Source: Halostagnicola sp. A-GB9-2
GTDB taxonomy: Archaea > Halobacteriota > Halobacteria > Halobacteriales > Natrialbaceae
Assembly: GCF_030068615.1 (NCBI RefSeq)
Contig: NZ_JASJOC010000004.1
Span: forward strand, 404,716 to 468,715
Direction of reading: 5' to 3'
DNA length: 64,000 bases
Position numbers and translations under genes: made by a program. Below, in pieces: positions 50,693 to 60,178 of this stretch. Below the pieces are notes generated by a model, which worked only from the letters and a program-made list of their open reading frames with translations, ran no database searches and was not told the DNA's origin. The stretch's first letter is position 1. Each line of letters starts with the position of its first letter.

Positions 50693-51115
50693 ATGTACGA
50701 CGACAACACGCGGGGTCTTGAAGGCCCCGAACGACCAGCGGAATCGACCACAACCAACCAGCGACTTCTCGCCGACGGTGGCACCACGTGGGGGAACCTT
50801 TCCGGATTCCAGCGCGATTGCCTCGAGACGATCGCTCGGCTCGAGCGCAACGACGAGACTCCGTACGGACTCGAGATCAAACGACAGCTCGAGCCCCAGC
50901 ACGGCGAGGTGAATCACGGTCGGCTGTACCCGAACCTCGATGAACTCGTGCAGCTCGAACTCGTCGAGAAGTCCGAACTCGACAAACGCACGAACGAGTA
51001 CGCGCTGACGCGTGACGGGCGCGGGCTCTTAATCCAGCGCGTCGAGCGCATGGCGGCCGCGTGCGGTATGACGACCGCTGTTGCTGACGATTCCAACGCG
51101 GGTGATCGCGAATGA
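50693..51115 (+). CDS. PadR family transcriptional regulator
   Basis: The 140-residue product has the haloarchaeal PadR form: after a polar N-terminus, LSGFQRDCLETIARLERND, PYGLEIKRQLEPQHGEVNHG, RLYPNLDELVQLELVEKSEL, then the beta-wing ALTRDGRGLLIQR. The ATG at 50693 was chosen; the frame is open far upstream but overlaps hicAB in antisense. Its stop overlaps the next small gene by four bases, and that gene overlaps the integrase, so it may control integrase expression. Confidence 0.85.
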   Translation: MYDDNTRGLEGPERPAESTTTNQRLLADGGTTWGNLSGFQRDCLETIARLERNDETPYGLEIKRQLEPQHGEVNHGRLYPNLDELVQLELVEKSELDKRTNEYALTRDGRGLLIQRVERMAAACGMTTAVADDSNAGDRE

Positions 51116-51429
51116 TCGATGTCGGCGAACTCTCCGACGACGAGATCGAAGCTGTGGTCCACACGCGCGGGTTCCAGAAGATGCTCGCCTACCGTCGGCT
51201 CTCCGACGGGATCGAAGTACTCGAGGACGAAGACCAGATTTTCGAGTCGATGGTCTCGTCGATCACGAAACAGCATTCGCAGGTTCGGTCGGAGGACAGC
51301 ACTCGAGAGTTCTTCCGGCTGTTTCGTGGTGAAGTAGGGACGTTCACGGAAGGACTCGCCGACGAGGAAAGTAGCGCGGACCAAGGCGATCTCGAAGATC
51401 TCTACGTCGACGACGGTGATCTCGAGTGA
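51112..51429 (+). CDS. Small acidic protein between PadR and the integrase
   Basis: A 105-residue, mostly helical acidic protein (VGELSDDEIEAVVHTRGFQK then RLSDGIEVLEDEDQIFESMV). I do not recognise the family. Both ends overlap their neighbours by four bases, so it is the middle gene of a PadR-x-integrase unit and may assist the integrase, perhaps as a recombination directionality factor. That role is only a guess. Confidence 0.6.
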   Translation: MIDVGELSDDEIEAVVHTRGFQKMLAYRRLSDGIEVLEDEDQIFESMVSSITKQHSQVRSEDSTREFFRLFRGEVGTFTEGLADEESSADQGDLEDLYVDDGDLE

Positions 51430-52448
51430 TCACACCGAAGGAAATGACGCCACGCGAGGCATGGCACCGATATCTCGATGGGCGGCGCACGGAGTTGACA
51501 GACGAATCCGTCGCGACCTACCACTACCGATTGAAGCTGTTCACAGAGTGGTGCGAAGAAAGCGATATAGAAACTGTCTCGGAGCTCAACGGCTGGGTTC
51601 TCGATCAGTTTGAAAGCTCCCGCTCTGGCGAAGGCGTCGCCGCGACAACCCTTCACAACGAGATGGAGACGCTTGCACAGTTCATTGAATACCTGGAACG
51701 GATTGAAGCGGTTGATGACGGGCTCTCGGATCGGGTAAACATTCCTGATATCCCCGACGACGAGAAATCTCGTGAAACTAAACTCGAGACCGGCCGAGCG
51801 TTGTCGTTGATTCGCTATTACCGCTCGAGTGAGCTGGCAGGATCGCGAAACCACGCACTGCTCGAGGTCGCTTGGCATACGGGCGCGCGATTGGGTGGGA
51901 TTCGAGCGTTGGATCTGAGGGACTTCGACGTAGGTGAGCAGCTGCTCGAGTTCGTTCACCGACCGAGTACGGATACCCCGTTGAAGAACAAACGGCATGG
52001 AGAGCGAGTCGTAGCTATCCGTAACGGAGTTGCGAAAGCACTTCGACAGTACATTCAGTCTGAGCGAAGCGATAAGCACGACGACCACGGTAGACAGCCG
52101 CTTTTCTCGTCGCTTCAGGACCGACCGTCGACGAATACGATGCGTGCCTGGATGTACACGGCGACTTTTCCGTGCGTTCACGGGCCGTGCCCGCATGGGC
52201 ATGATTCCGAAACCTGCGAGTTTCGTAGCCATACGCACGCGAGCAAGTGTCCGTCATCACGAGCTCCCCATCACGTCCGAACCGGGTCGATCACCTGGCA
52301 CCAAGATCGCGGTGTTCCTCGAGAGGTCACTTCGGAGCGGGTGAACGCTTCGCAGGAGGTCATCGATCGGTACTACGACAAGGCAACTAAGCGCGAGCGG
52401 ATGGAGCTTCGACGCCGTCCGCACCTCGAAAAACTCGAAATCCAATGA
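51426..52448 (+). CDS. Tyrosine recombinase (XerC/D-like integrase)
   Basis: The 340-residue protein has an N-terminal SAM-like core-binding domain and a catalytic domain with Arg155 (HTGARLGGIR), His282-x-x-Arg285 (PHHVRTGSITWH), His292 and the tyrosine at 316/317 (DRYYDKA). A Cys/His-rich stretch at 250-275 is typical of haloarchaeal integrases. It starts with GTG at 51426 (ATG at 51444 is an alternative), overlapping the previous gene. The attachment-site copy lies 62 bases after the stop. It would integrate the element at tRNA-Pro. Confidence 0.92.
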   Translation: MITPKEMTPREAWHRYLDGRRTELTDESVATYHYRLKLFTEWCEESDIETVSELNGWVLDQFESSRSGEGVAATTLHNEMETLAQFIEYLERIEAVDDGLSDRVNIPDIPDDEKSRETKLETGRALSLIRYYRSSELAGSRNHALLEVAWHTGARLGGIRALDLRDFDVGEQLLEFVHRPSTDTPLKNKRHGERVVAIRNGVAKALRQYIQSERSDKHDDHGRQPLFSSLQDRPSTNTMRAWMYTATFPCVHGPCPHGHDSETCEFRSHTHASKCPSSRAPHHVRTGSITWHQDRGVPREVTSERVNASQEVIDRYYDKATKRERMELRRRPHLEKLEIQ

Positions 52449-52510
52449 GAGACATGTCCACGGAATTAATAATTTTGATCGTAGCGCAGTCTGTCGATTA
52501 TGGGTCTAGA

Positions 52511-52530
52511 TCAATGCCGGGCGATCCTAC
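52511..52530. other. Probable right attachment site
   Basis: TCAA, two different bases, then CCGGGCGATCC repeats the tRNA-Pro 3' end (40690-40706), 16 of 20 positions matching. It lies 62 bases after the integrase stop. The exact 11-base core is at 52517-52527, matching 40696-40706. Confidence 0.7.
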
Positions 52531-52705
52531 TCACTCCTGTCGCGAGCAAATCCGCGAGCGACGAATGCGTAATGATTACCGGATTTGCAGTAGTCCGAGG
52601 TTCTGCGTCGACGCCTACAGCGGGCCGAATTGGCTCGAGAGATACGAACGGCAATCACACTGAAAACGGAGGAAGTAGGTGGCTGTAACGTTACGCGAGC
52701 CGGGC

Positions 52706-53302
52706 TTATTCCGCAGGAACTACTTCGACCTCGAGATTCTCGTCGTGGGTGAACGTAGCTGCATAGTCGACACTCACTACTTCTTGGATCGTTATCGCTA
52801 CCTCGCTTGGATTCTCTGGAACCGCAAATGCTGTCCACTCGTTCACGCTCTCCTCTGGTTCGAGATCGACATCTAACTTACTTACATCGTCAATAACAGT
52901 CCAATCCGCTTCGGTCCCACCGACAGCAACGTTCATTTGACGGGGGACGAAGTTGGCTGTTTCCTCGCCTGTGTTCGTTATCTCTTTTTGAATAACCAGG
53001 TGTTGTTCTCCCTCTGGAGGTCTGTGGAACTGGTCTGTCTCAGGATCACTTTGGTAGGTGTCGAACACGGTAGCGTTCCATTCTATCTCGAGCGTGGTTG
53101 TTGCACGGTCTGGGTTGGTATCTTCAGTTGTGATGGTCGGCTGTTCTGGGAGGCTCGCACCTTCCTCACTGCTTTCATTGCTCGAGTTGTTTGGTGAGTC
53201 GTTGTCCCCATTCTCGTCGTCGTTATCAGCATCTGACGTACATCCAGCAAGGGCCGCTACCGTCCCTATACCGAACGTAGCGAGGCAGTCTCGTCGTCTC
53301 AT
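52706..53302 (-). CDS. Lipoprotein with DUF4352-like domain
   Basis: The 198-residue product opens MRRRDCLATFGIGTVAALAGC, a Tat-type start with lipobox (LAGC). A long Asn/Asp/Ser linker precedes a beta-sandwich with the DUF4352/telomeric-repeat-like pattern LVIQKEITNTGEETANFVPR, VNEWTAFAVPENPSE. Likely an extracellular binding protein. It lies just outside the right attachment site, on the minus strand. Confidence 0.75.
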   Translation of the reverse strand: MRRRDCLATFGIGTVAALAGCTSDADNDDENGDNDSPNNSSNESSEEGASLPEQPTITTEDTNPDRATTTLEIEWNATVFDTYQSDPETDQFHRPPEGEQHLVIQKEITNTGEETANFVPRQMNVAVGGTEADWTVIDDVSKLDVDLEPEESVNEWTAFAVPENPSEVAITIQEVVSVDYAATFTHDENLEVEVVPAE

Positions 53303-53870
53303 ATGTGGAAATATCTGCTACCATGATATAAGCCCGGTCACATAGGTGCACGGCTGAAGTCTCAACCGAAGCCGTTTCCTCTGGTGGTTTTGTTGTGATA
53401 TTCGAACAGAAACGATCGTGAGGCGATGGTCGCAAGGAATGACCGACACGGACACACAGTATTTTGACTGGATAGAGCACCCCCCATGCTTGTGTAGGGC
53501 AAAGAGCAATGAAGCTCTCATTCGGTAATCCCATCCGCTTCTGTCGCGAGTGAACGTTTGAGCGACGACTATCGGAACGAAGCGGGACCCGAACGAACAC
53601 GCGCGAAGGTCAGGAATCGCAGGCGATGTGCTCGAGGGCAAGAACCATCCTGAAAAAGAGTACGTCTCGAAAAACGGTTTTCCGAATATGCACACGAGAT
53701 CGAGAACGCTGGGTGCACATTGGGCGCCGATCGCCGCGACGAAGACGAAACCACTCTAACGAACTGATAGAAACTCGCCGATTATGGGAGCTGGGCCAGG
53801 TGGAGTGAATCGAAAAAACTAGGAATCCGGGGGCCATGTGTACGAATATGCGAATCCGAACCGACGGCAG
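53303..53870. other. Sparse region with a gene remnant
   Basis: This 568-base stretch has no intact gene. It holds a degenerate coding remnant (about 53559-53757) and otherwise shows nothing. With the next gap it forms a low-density zone beside the element. Confidence 0.4.
53559..53757 (+). pseudogene. Degenerate protein remnant
   Basis: Two adjoining frames read like one protein broken by a frameshift: HARRSGIAGDVLEGKNHPEK then, in another frame, LEKRFSEYAHEIENAG and CTLGADRRDEDETTL before a stop at 53755. No start codon or family is recognised. The charge pattern and helical periodicity suggest former coding sequence. Confidence 0.3.
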
Positions 53871-54050
53871 TTAGAAATTGTCCGGATCGACCGCTTTGAT
53901 TCGGTACTCCCCATCGTCGACGCGATCGACTGTAATGTGAGCATCTTTGATTTCGTCGTCGGCGTTGACCACTCCATCCCTCTGGAGGTCTCCTTTCGGC
54001 AGCACGACCTCACCTGACCCGTCGATATTTCTGAGTTTTCGAATTGCCAT
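53871..54050 (-). CDS. AbrB-like small protein (SpoVT fold)
   Basis: The 59-residue product begins MAIRKLRNIDGSGEVVLPKG, then DLQRDGVVNADDEI, the swapped-hairpin pattern of AbrB/SpoVT-like DNA-binding proteins, common in haloarchaea, often as antitoxin-like or regulatory proteins. A 16-base near-palindrome lies about 80 bases upstream. No toxin gene is adjacent. Confidence 0.7.
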   Translation of the reverse strand: MAIRKLRNIDGSGEVVLPKGDLQRDGVVNADDEIKDAHITVDRVDDGEYRIKAVDPDNF

Positions 54051-55573
54051 AGTAGCGTTGTAGTACCCTCCCCCGCGTTGATGAGGAGTGGTCACGGGGG
54101 GCTATACCCCTCGTTTTACCCCCTTTTTCGGATAATATTATTCGCGGACCCCATGTCTGTCCGTTTCGGGCGCGCTGTCGAGCGCATTATCATATCTCTA
54201 CCCGCATCCGGGATGGGTTGAGAAGGCATGTTACCAGAACAGAAATCTCCCGAAGACGGCGAGGTAAAGGCGTTCAGAGACTGGTCTACCGCTTGCGACG
54301 GTCGCAATCGGCGAGAGCCGAGAACGGGGGACGATTACCGACGGGGTAGTGAACGACTGGAATCGAAGTCCCAACCACGTCCGGTCAGCAGTCTGTGTCT
54401 CCGGCCCCGAATAAAAAGCAGAGATAAAAAAGGGTGAGGAGCAACCACGTTGCGATCACAATTAATAAGCTCATTTAGTGTTTACCGGGAATCTCCCGAA
54501 TCGGTTGGATCGCTCATTTCCGGACGATTCTTCCGGGGGTGCGGTCATACTTTCGCTCTTCTATGAGGCGGTAGTATCCCTCCATACCGGTAGGGCTGTA
54601 TACGGAATTGGTTGTTCGATTAATAGCCACGGTTATGTTTCGAGATCTCTCACGATTTGAGAGTCCGACGCGAAACAAGGGGGGCCGACGGCGACTTCTA
54701 TACACGGATCTTCGCAAAACGCGGCGGAGAAAACACCGCCGAAGTATCGAACTATCCGTCGGATCGAGCACCGCACCCTGTCGAGGACGTTCACATCGGT
54801 GCTTCACCGTGATCGTCCCTTTCGACGAGCGACGGCGATCGCATCTTCTGTCGTGCATTGTGACGGTCGTCGAGACCAATTGCTGATGGGTTTTCTGGTA
54901 GGAATCGAACTCACAGCTGCCCCTGACTCTGCCGGCAACCGAACGAGCACCGCCTCGAGAAGTGTAGGTTCCATTGTTCATCGTTTATGTACCAGCCACG
55001 TCCGTCCAGTGATCAGGGTGAAGTCAGTCAGCGACTATTCACAATCTAAATGATAGAACAGTCAAATAATTTATTTCGGTATCGGTACATTCACCAGTTT
55101 CGTGATCGCAGAATCACCGAGAAACGATCACACCTATTTTCTTACTCTATTTGAACAGACATTATTTGGATACAAATACTATATCCAAATTTACCAAAGG
55201 AATATGAACTACATTCGACTATATGTCCATGTATAATGTTTATATTGGGTGAAAATAGATTCTTCGTCAGTACTTATTTCGGTTGTCTCACCGTCACCCT
55301 CTACCCGCTTTGATTGTGTTGAAGGGGAGTTTAGACCGGCTATTGCGGTGATTTCCCCGTTGGACAGATCCTGTGTCGAACTCGGTGAAGAGGAATCACT
55401 TACGAGACCACGTCTTCGATGTTTCTCTCGATCAGATCCGACCGAGCGCTATTTTCAATCCAAATAAATTTCTATAACGTTTCAATATAGCTTCGCATTC
55501 CATCTTCGCATCGGGTACCATGAACGGTAACACGAACCAAACCTATTCAGTACTACACATTGTGGTCTCGAGT
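54051..55573. other. Long non-coding stretch
   Basis: About 1.5 kb with no convincing gene. GC content falls to AT-rich between about 55030 and 55270. It holds the near-palindrome at 54129-54144. Frames of 60-155 codons occur on both strands but overlap one another and lack coding character. The promoter of the UspA gene is near its end. Confidence 0.4.
54129..54144. repeat. 16-base near-palindrome
   Basis: CGGATAATATTATTCG is symmetric except for one G/T pair, with a perfect ATAATATTAT core. It lies about 80 bases before the AbrB-like gene at 54050 (minus strand). Confidence 0.35.
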
Positions 55574-56470
55574 ATGTCTCAGCCATCAGCGAACCAGCCG
55601 GTCCTCGTCGCGGTTGGTTCTCCGTCTCACGTCGAACAACTGGTCCGAACGGCTGGCGACCTCGCCAGACTCGAGGACGGCGTCGTCCGAATCGTTTCGA
55701 TCGCCGTCAAGCCACATAGTTCTCCGTTTTCGCTATACACGGACGAGACGATCATCGAGGAGTACCCCGGAAACAGCCGCGAGATCCTCGAGCGAGCGAT
55801 CGAAGTGGCACCCGAAGACGTGACGGTCGAAAGCGAGGTGATCGTCGCCCGATCGGTCGTCGACGGAATCATGACGGCGGTGACGGACTCACAGGCGCGC
55901 GCACTCGTCGTCGGATGGCGGGAGCGCCAGGGTCGGACGAACGCCGTCCTGGGAACGACCGTCGACCAGTTGATCGAGCGCGTTCCGTGTGACCTCTACG
56001 TCGAGCGGATCGGCCACGAGGCCAACGGCGTCGATTCGATCCTCCTGCCGGTCGCCGGCGGACCCCACGTCGGCCCGGCGGCGAGAGTGGCAACGGCGAT
56101 CGCCGCCAGCAATGACGCCACCGTCTCCGTTCTCTCGATCGCCCCTCCCGATGGCAATTCGGAGGCCGCACACGGATACGTCACCGACGCAGAAATCGCC
56201 CTCGAGACGGCGGCCGATCCGACGGTTCGAATCGATGCCAGGATCGAACGGGGAGCGAATGTCGCTGATGCGATCGTCGAGAACGTTCCCGAGCACGACA
56301 TTCTCGTGTTCGGTGCGACTCGCCAAAGCGCGCTTCACCGTCGGTTCGTGGGTTCGATCCCGCGGGCGGTCGTCCGGCGGACCGACCAGACGGTGATCCT
56401 TGCTCGCGCCGGCGACGTGGTCGGTGAACCAGTTCTCAGGCAACTGAGACAGTTCCTGACACCGTCGTAG
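55574..56470 (+). CDS. Tandem UspA domain protein
   Basis: Two universal stress protein domains, about residues 8-140 (PVLVAVGSPSHVEQLVRTAG ... ARALVVGWRERQG) and 150-285 (SILLPVAGGPHVGPAARVAT ... DILVFGATRQSALHRRFVGS). The second keeps the G-x2-G-x9-G-S/T-like nucleotide loop; the first is less clear. UspA proteins help in stress survival. The start at 55574 was taken; ATG at 55520 is also possible. Confidence 0.85.
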   Translation: MSQPSANQPVLVAVGSPSHVEQLVRTAGDLARLEDGVVRIVSIAVKPHSSPFSLYTDETIIEEYPGNSREILERAIEVAPEDVTVESEVIVARSVVDGIMTAVTDSQARALVVGWRERQGRTNAVLGTTVDQLIERVPCDLYVERIGHEANGVDSILLPVAGGPHVGPAARVATAIAASNDATVSVLSIAPPDGNSEAAHGYVTDAEIALETAADPTVRIDARIERGANVADAIVENVPEHDILVFGATRQSALHRRFVGSIPRAVVRRTDQTVILARAGDVVGEPVLRQLRQFLTPS

Positions 56471-56632
56471 TAGGAACCACCGTCTGCATCGAGGACTGCG
56501 CCGGTGCGACGGTCAAATTAGTCTACCGGCGGGCTGAGTGGGTAGATGGGACTGGCCAACTGCGTAGACGGGTCAACCGCGTGGATGGACGACCCCTCGA
56601 GATTAATGGAGTCGAGCACGTTCCGGGAGATA

Positions 56633-56863
56633 ATGGTACGGACATACACACTCCTCACGTGCGCTGCTGGAACCTCTGAACGGGTTTGTCGGGAGCTCTC
56701 GGCGGTCGACGGTGTCGACGGAGCGCACGTCGTTGTCGGCGAATTCGACGTGATCCTCGAACTCGAGGGGCCCGACGTCCAATCGTTGCTCCGCCTCGTT
56801 AGTGTGGAAATCCGCCCTCGTGAGGGAGTCGGGACGACGAGAACGTACGTCTGTCTGGATTGA
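56633..56863 (+). CDS. Stand-alone Lrp/AsnC ligand-binding (RAM) domain protein
   Basis: The 76-residue product is only the alpha/beta RAM domain (VRTYTLLTCAAGTSERVCRE, VDGAHVVVGEFDVILELEGP), without the helix-turn-helix. Such proteins sense small ligands, often amino acids, and may pair with full-length Lrp. ATG at 56633 precedes the first strand. The frame begins at 56546, without similarity. Confidence 0.8.
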   Translation: MVRTYTLLTCAAGTSERVCRELSAVDGVDGAHVVVGEFDVILELEGPDVQSLLRLVSVEIRPREGVGTTRTYVCLD

Positions 56864-56899
56864 TCGCGGATCGATCGCGAGAATTCTCGTCTCCGACGA

Positions 56900-57775
56900 T
56901 CAGGTCCCGTTCTCGAGCCGAACCCGAACCTCGATTCCGTCGGGATCGGTGACGTCGAACCCGTCGTCGTGCTCGGAGAGGGTGCCGCCGGTAGCTCGCA
57001 CGCGGTCACGAACCGCTGTCAACGCCGATTCGTCTGGAACGGTGATTTCGAACCAGGCGACCCCTTGCCCCGAGGCGGGAGCTGACCGTCGGTTCCAGGT
57101 GTTTACGGCGACGTGGTGGTGATAGCCGCCCGCGGCGAAAAATAGCACTGAGGGAGCTGGCTCGACTGCGATATCGAAGCCGATTCCATCCTCGTAGAAC
57201 GCGCGAGCGTCGTCGATAGCGCTCACCTCGAGGTGTACGTGACCCACCGTCGTTTCCGGATCGATTACGTCCTCGATCACGATACGTTCCCCTTCTGGCT
57301 GACCGCTCGAGGCGGCCAGTAGCGACTCGAGATCGAGGGGCTTCGATCCCATTTCGACATGTCCGCCGCTCGTCGACCACCGGTCGCGCGGTCGGTCGCG
57401 ATAGATCTCCACTCCGTTGCCCGCTGGATCGGTGAGATAGATCGCTTCGCTGACGTCGTGGTCCGACGCACCCTCGAGTTCCCACTGTGTTCGGATCCGC
57501 CTTAGCGCATCGCTTAGTGCGGTTCGGGAGGGGACTCTGAACGCCGTGTGATAGAGCCCCGCTTTCGTCCGGTCGCGCGGAGCGGCGTTCTGATCTTCGC
57601 CTATCACGAGCAACGCCCGTCCACCGGCACCGAGTGTCGTTTCTCCGGAACTCCGGGAGCACATCTCGAGTCCGACGACGTCTCGATAGAACTCGACCAG
57701 TTCCGAACGGTCGGACGCGAGAAGCGAGACTCGTCCGATCTGCGTGCCGGACGGAAGCGAGCTGGGCCGTGTCAT
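56900..57775 (-). CDS. VOC family dioxygenase-like protein (CatE type)
   Basis: A 291-residue protein with two VOC modules, as in catechol 2,3-dioxygenase-like proteins: IGRVSLLASDRSELVEFYRD with AGLYHTAFRV, then VGHVHLEVSAIDDARAFYED with GGYHHHVAVNTW and a closing GIEVRVRLE. Metal ligands (His, His, Glu) are likely in the second half. The substrate is unknown. It is convergent with the Lrp domain gene, 36 bases apart. Confidence 0.85.
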   Translation of the reverse strand: MTRPSSLPSGTQIGRVSLLASDRSELVEFYRDVVGLEMCSRSSGETTLGAGGRALLVIGEDQNAAPRDRTKAGLYHTAFRVPSRTALSDALRRIRTQWELEGASDHDVSEAIYLTDPAGNGVEIYRDRPRDRWSTSGGHVEMGSKPLDLESLLAASSGQPEGERIVIEDVIDPETTVGHVHLEVSAIDDARAFYEDGIGFDIAVEPAPSVLFFAAGGYHHHVAVNTWNRRSAPASGQGVAWFEITVPDESALTAVRDRVRATGGTLSEHDDGFDVTDPDGIEVRVRLENGT

Positions 57776-57990
57776 ATTCGAACGGATGCGGTACACGATT
57801 GTAAGTATCGTCATGCTGCGGAGACGTATCGAGCGTCAGAATCGTCATATCGTCCGTTTCGAAGTCCCTGACTGATACATTTCGGGCGACCACCGTGTAC
57901 GCTCATCTCGTTCCCGTTCGCACTCGTGTCCATTACACTCATATATTCGTAACAGTTATCGCTTCTGACCGTACATATACAAGGTCGATT

Positions 57991-59076
57991 TCACAGTTCG
58001 TCTCGAGCGCCGAGCGTCACCTCGAGTTCCGTTCGTTCGCCGTCACGAATAACTTCGACGCTGATCGTTTCGTCGGGCGACGTCTCGAGTGCGAGCTGTG
58101 TGGACAGAAAGTCCTGGTTCGGTATCTCCCCGTCGGCGAGTTCGACGATCACGTCGCCACCGACGGGAACGAGTTCGTCTTCGACGAGCGCCGTTTGGTC
58201 GGCCGCTTCGAACACGCCGTCGGCGGGAGAGCCGGGGGCGATTTCGGCGACCAGAACGCCGCCCGGTTCGTCGATGGAATTCGCTTGTGCGATACGCGGC
58301 GTTAGCGGGACGACGCTGACGCCCAGATACGGATGGTCGTAGGTGCCGTCCTCGATCAGTGACGGAACGACCCGCTCGGCGAGCGGTGTCGAGATCGCAA
58401 AACCGATATTTAGCCCCGGTCCGGCACCCGCGAAGACGACCCCGACGACGTCTCCCTCGAGCGTGACGAGCGGGCCGCCGCTGTTTCCCGGATTCACCGG
58501 GGCGTCGGTCTGAATCGCCGCCGGAATATTGAATCCGGTCGGACTGGGCAGCGAGCGGTTGATGCCGCTCACGATCCCCTGCGACGCCGACGCATCGAGC
58601 CCGAGCGGATTGCCCAGTGCGACGACTTCTTGTCCGATATCCGGTGTCGATTCGGCGACGGGCAACGATTCGACGTAGTCGGGCAACTCGTCCGCCTCGA
58701 GAACCGCGAGGTCACTGTAGGGATCGGTTCCGACGACCGTTGCCGACTGCCAGTCTTCCTCGACGAACTGGATATCGAGCTCGTCGACAGTGCTGACGAC
58801 GTGCTCGTTCGTAATGATGTACTCGTCCTCGTAGACGAACCCCGATCCGATGCCCTCCTCGTGATCGGTTCCCGAGGTCTGAACGAGGACCACGCCGTCG
58901 ATCGCCTCCTCGTAGAGCGTCGCGTACTCGCTCTCCTCGAGTTCATCTCCCTCAGTCGAGTCATCGTCGCCGCTGTCGTCTTGAGCGGCACCGCTCAGGC
59001 TAGCGAAACTCCCGGCGGCGATCGTTCCACCGACCAGTTCCATAACCGTTCGCCGTGTCGCTCGTGGCTGTTTCAT
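57991..59076 (-). CDS. HtrA/DegP-like serine protease with PDZ domain
   Basis: A Tat-type signal (ATRRTVMELVGGTIAAGSFA) exports the 361-residue enzyme. The catalytic triad is His92 (TNEHVV), Asp122 (YSDLAVL) and Ser199 (PVNPGNSGGPL). A PDZ domain (about 250-355) ends the protein. It removes or handles damaged exported proteins. A TATA-like TTTTAAAC at about 59100-59106 on the minus strand lies 25-30 bases before the ATG. Confidence 0.93.
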   Translation of the reverse strand: MKQPRATRRTVMELVGGTIAAGSFASLSGAAQDDSGDDDSTEGDELEESEYATLYEEAIDGVVLVQTSGTDHEEGIGSGFVYEDEYIITNEHVVSTVDELDIQFVEEDWQSATVVGTDPYSDLAVLEADELPDYVESLPVAESTPDIGQEVVALGNPLGLDASASQGIVSGINRSLPSPTGFNIPAAIQTDAPVNPGNSGGPLVTLEGDVVGVVFAGAGPGLNIGFAISTPLAERVVPSLIEDGTYDHPYLGVSVVPLTPRIAQANSIDEPGGVLVAEIAPGSPADGVFEAADQTALVEDELVPVGGDVIVELADGEIPNQDFLSTQLALETSPDETISVEVIRDGERTELEVTLGARDEL

Positions 59077-59230
59077 AGTCGGTTGTCCACGACAAACCGT
59101 TTAAAACGCCGCTCTACAGAATTGATCGGTTCTGTACCCGACGAGTTTCCGGTTCGGAGCGACCGCTATATCGTGTTGCTGGGCGGGCGGGGGAACTTTA
59201 CACCGCTCGAGACCGTCAATCGGCTCGAAG

Positions 59231-60178
59231 ATGCATCGACCGCACGCCGGCCAACTGCTCGCACGCCTCGAGCGACCGACGACGACCGAGTCCACGACGC
59301 TCGCGGTTCTTTCGGACGTTCACCTCGCGACGGACGCCTCCGGAACGTGGAAAGTGCTTCATCGAACGGAGCGCCACCTTCGGGCCGCCGTCGAGTGCGT
59401 AAACGACCGGGCGATCGACGGCGTCGTCGTCGCGGGGGATCTCTCGCGCGACGGAACGCCTGCACAGTTCGACCGGTTCGACGAACTCGCAGATTTCGAG
59501 CCGCCGATGGTTGCGGTCCCCGGCAATCACGATTTACCGACGACGTTCGACGACCACGAATCGGCGTCGATCGAAGCGTTCGAACGCCGATACACGCCGG
59601 GTGAATTGCCGTTTCGAACCCGATTCGGCGATCTCGAGGTAATCGGCCTCAACAGCCACGCCGCCAGACCGGCCGCTCCCGCAGAGACGTGGGACGGACG
59701 CATCAGTGCCGAGCAGTTGATGTGGCTCGACGAGACGCTTTCCGACGTCGACATCGATTCGACGCTCGTCACGGTTCATCACAATCTGCCTGCAACGGGT
59801 GACCTGTACGAGCGCTACCGAGCCGAACTGCCGGTCGGTGGATCAGTTCCCGGTTTTTCGAACCCGGAACCGCTGGTCGAACTGCTCGCGTCCCGCGACG
59901 TGGGACTCGTGGTAACCGGCCACCTCCATTTCCCCGCAATCGAAGAAACGGACGGCGTTCGCGAACTCACGGTCCCAGCGGTATCGTCGTTTCCGCACGC
60001 GTTGTTACTCCTCGAGATCGACGAGCGCGGGACGACCGTCCGATCCGTTCCGTTGACCGACGCCGACGGCATGGTCGAGTCGATTGCCCACGGGTACGAA
60101 AAGGATCGCGTGTTGCTTTCGGCGGCCCAACTCGGCACGTTTCCGCTCGTGGACGAGTTCGAATCCGCTCGCGACTGA
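59231..60178 (+). CDS. Metallophosphoesterase (calcineurin-like)
   Basis: The 315-residue protein has the five phosphoesterase motifs: LSDVHL near 27, VVAGDLSRDG near 66, VPGNHDLP near 95, TVHHNLPAT near 181 and VTGHLHFPA near 225. Metal-binding Asp, His and Asn are all present. It hydrolyses a phosphomonoester or diester; the substrate is unknown. It is divergent from the protease gene. Confidence 0.9.
   Translation: MHRPHAGQLLARLERPTTTESTTLAVLSDVHLATDASGTWKVLHRTERHLRAAVECVNDRAIDGVVVAGDLSRDGTPAQFDRFDELADFEPPMVAVPGNHDLPTTFDDHESASIEAFERRYTPGELPFRTRFGDLEVIGLNSHAARPAAPAETWDGRISAEQLMWLDETLSDVDIDSTLVTVHHNLPATGDLYERYRAELPVGGSVPGFSNPEPLVELLASRDVGLVVTGHLHFPAIEETDGVRELTVPAVSSFPHALLLLEIDERGTTVRSVPLTDADGMVESIAHGYEKDRVLLSAAQLGTFPLVDEFESARD

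Larger units (their letters stand above)
40690..52530. mobile_element. Probable tRNA-Pro integrative element (about 11.8 kb)
   Basis: The left end is the 3' part of tRNA-Pro. At 52511-52530 a copy of that end (TCAA, two changes, then CCGGGCGATCC exactly) follows the tyrosine recombinase gene by 62 bases. Inside are a damaged IS5-type element, an ABC transporter pair, Orc1/Cdc6, HicAB, winged-helix and PadR regulators and the integrase, with AT-rich non-coding stretches. No structural virus gene is recognised. Part of the element is decayed, so it may no longer be mobile. Confidence 0.75.

Noticed and set aside
54514..54981. A 155-codon minus-strand frame in the gene-free zone
   Set aside because: It overlaps a plus-strand frame of similar size, is arginine/serine-rich in a non-halophilic way and has no motif.
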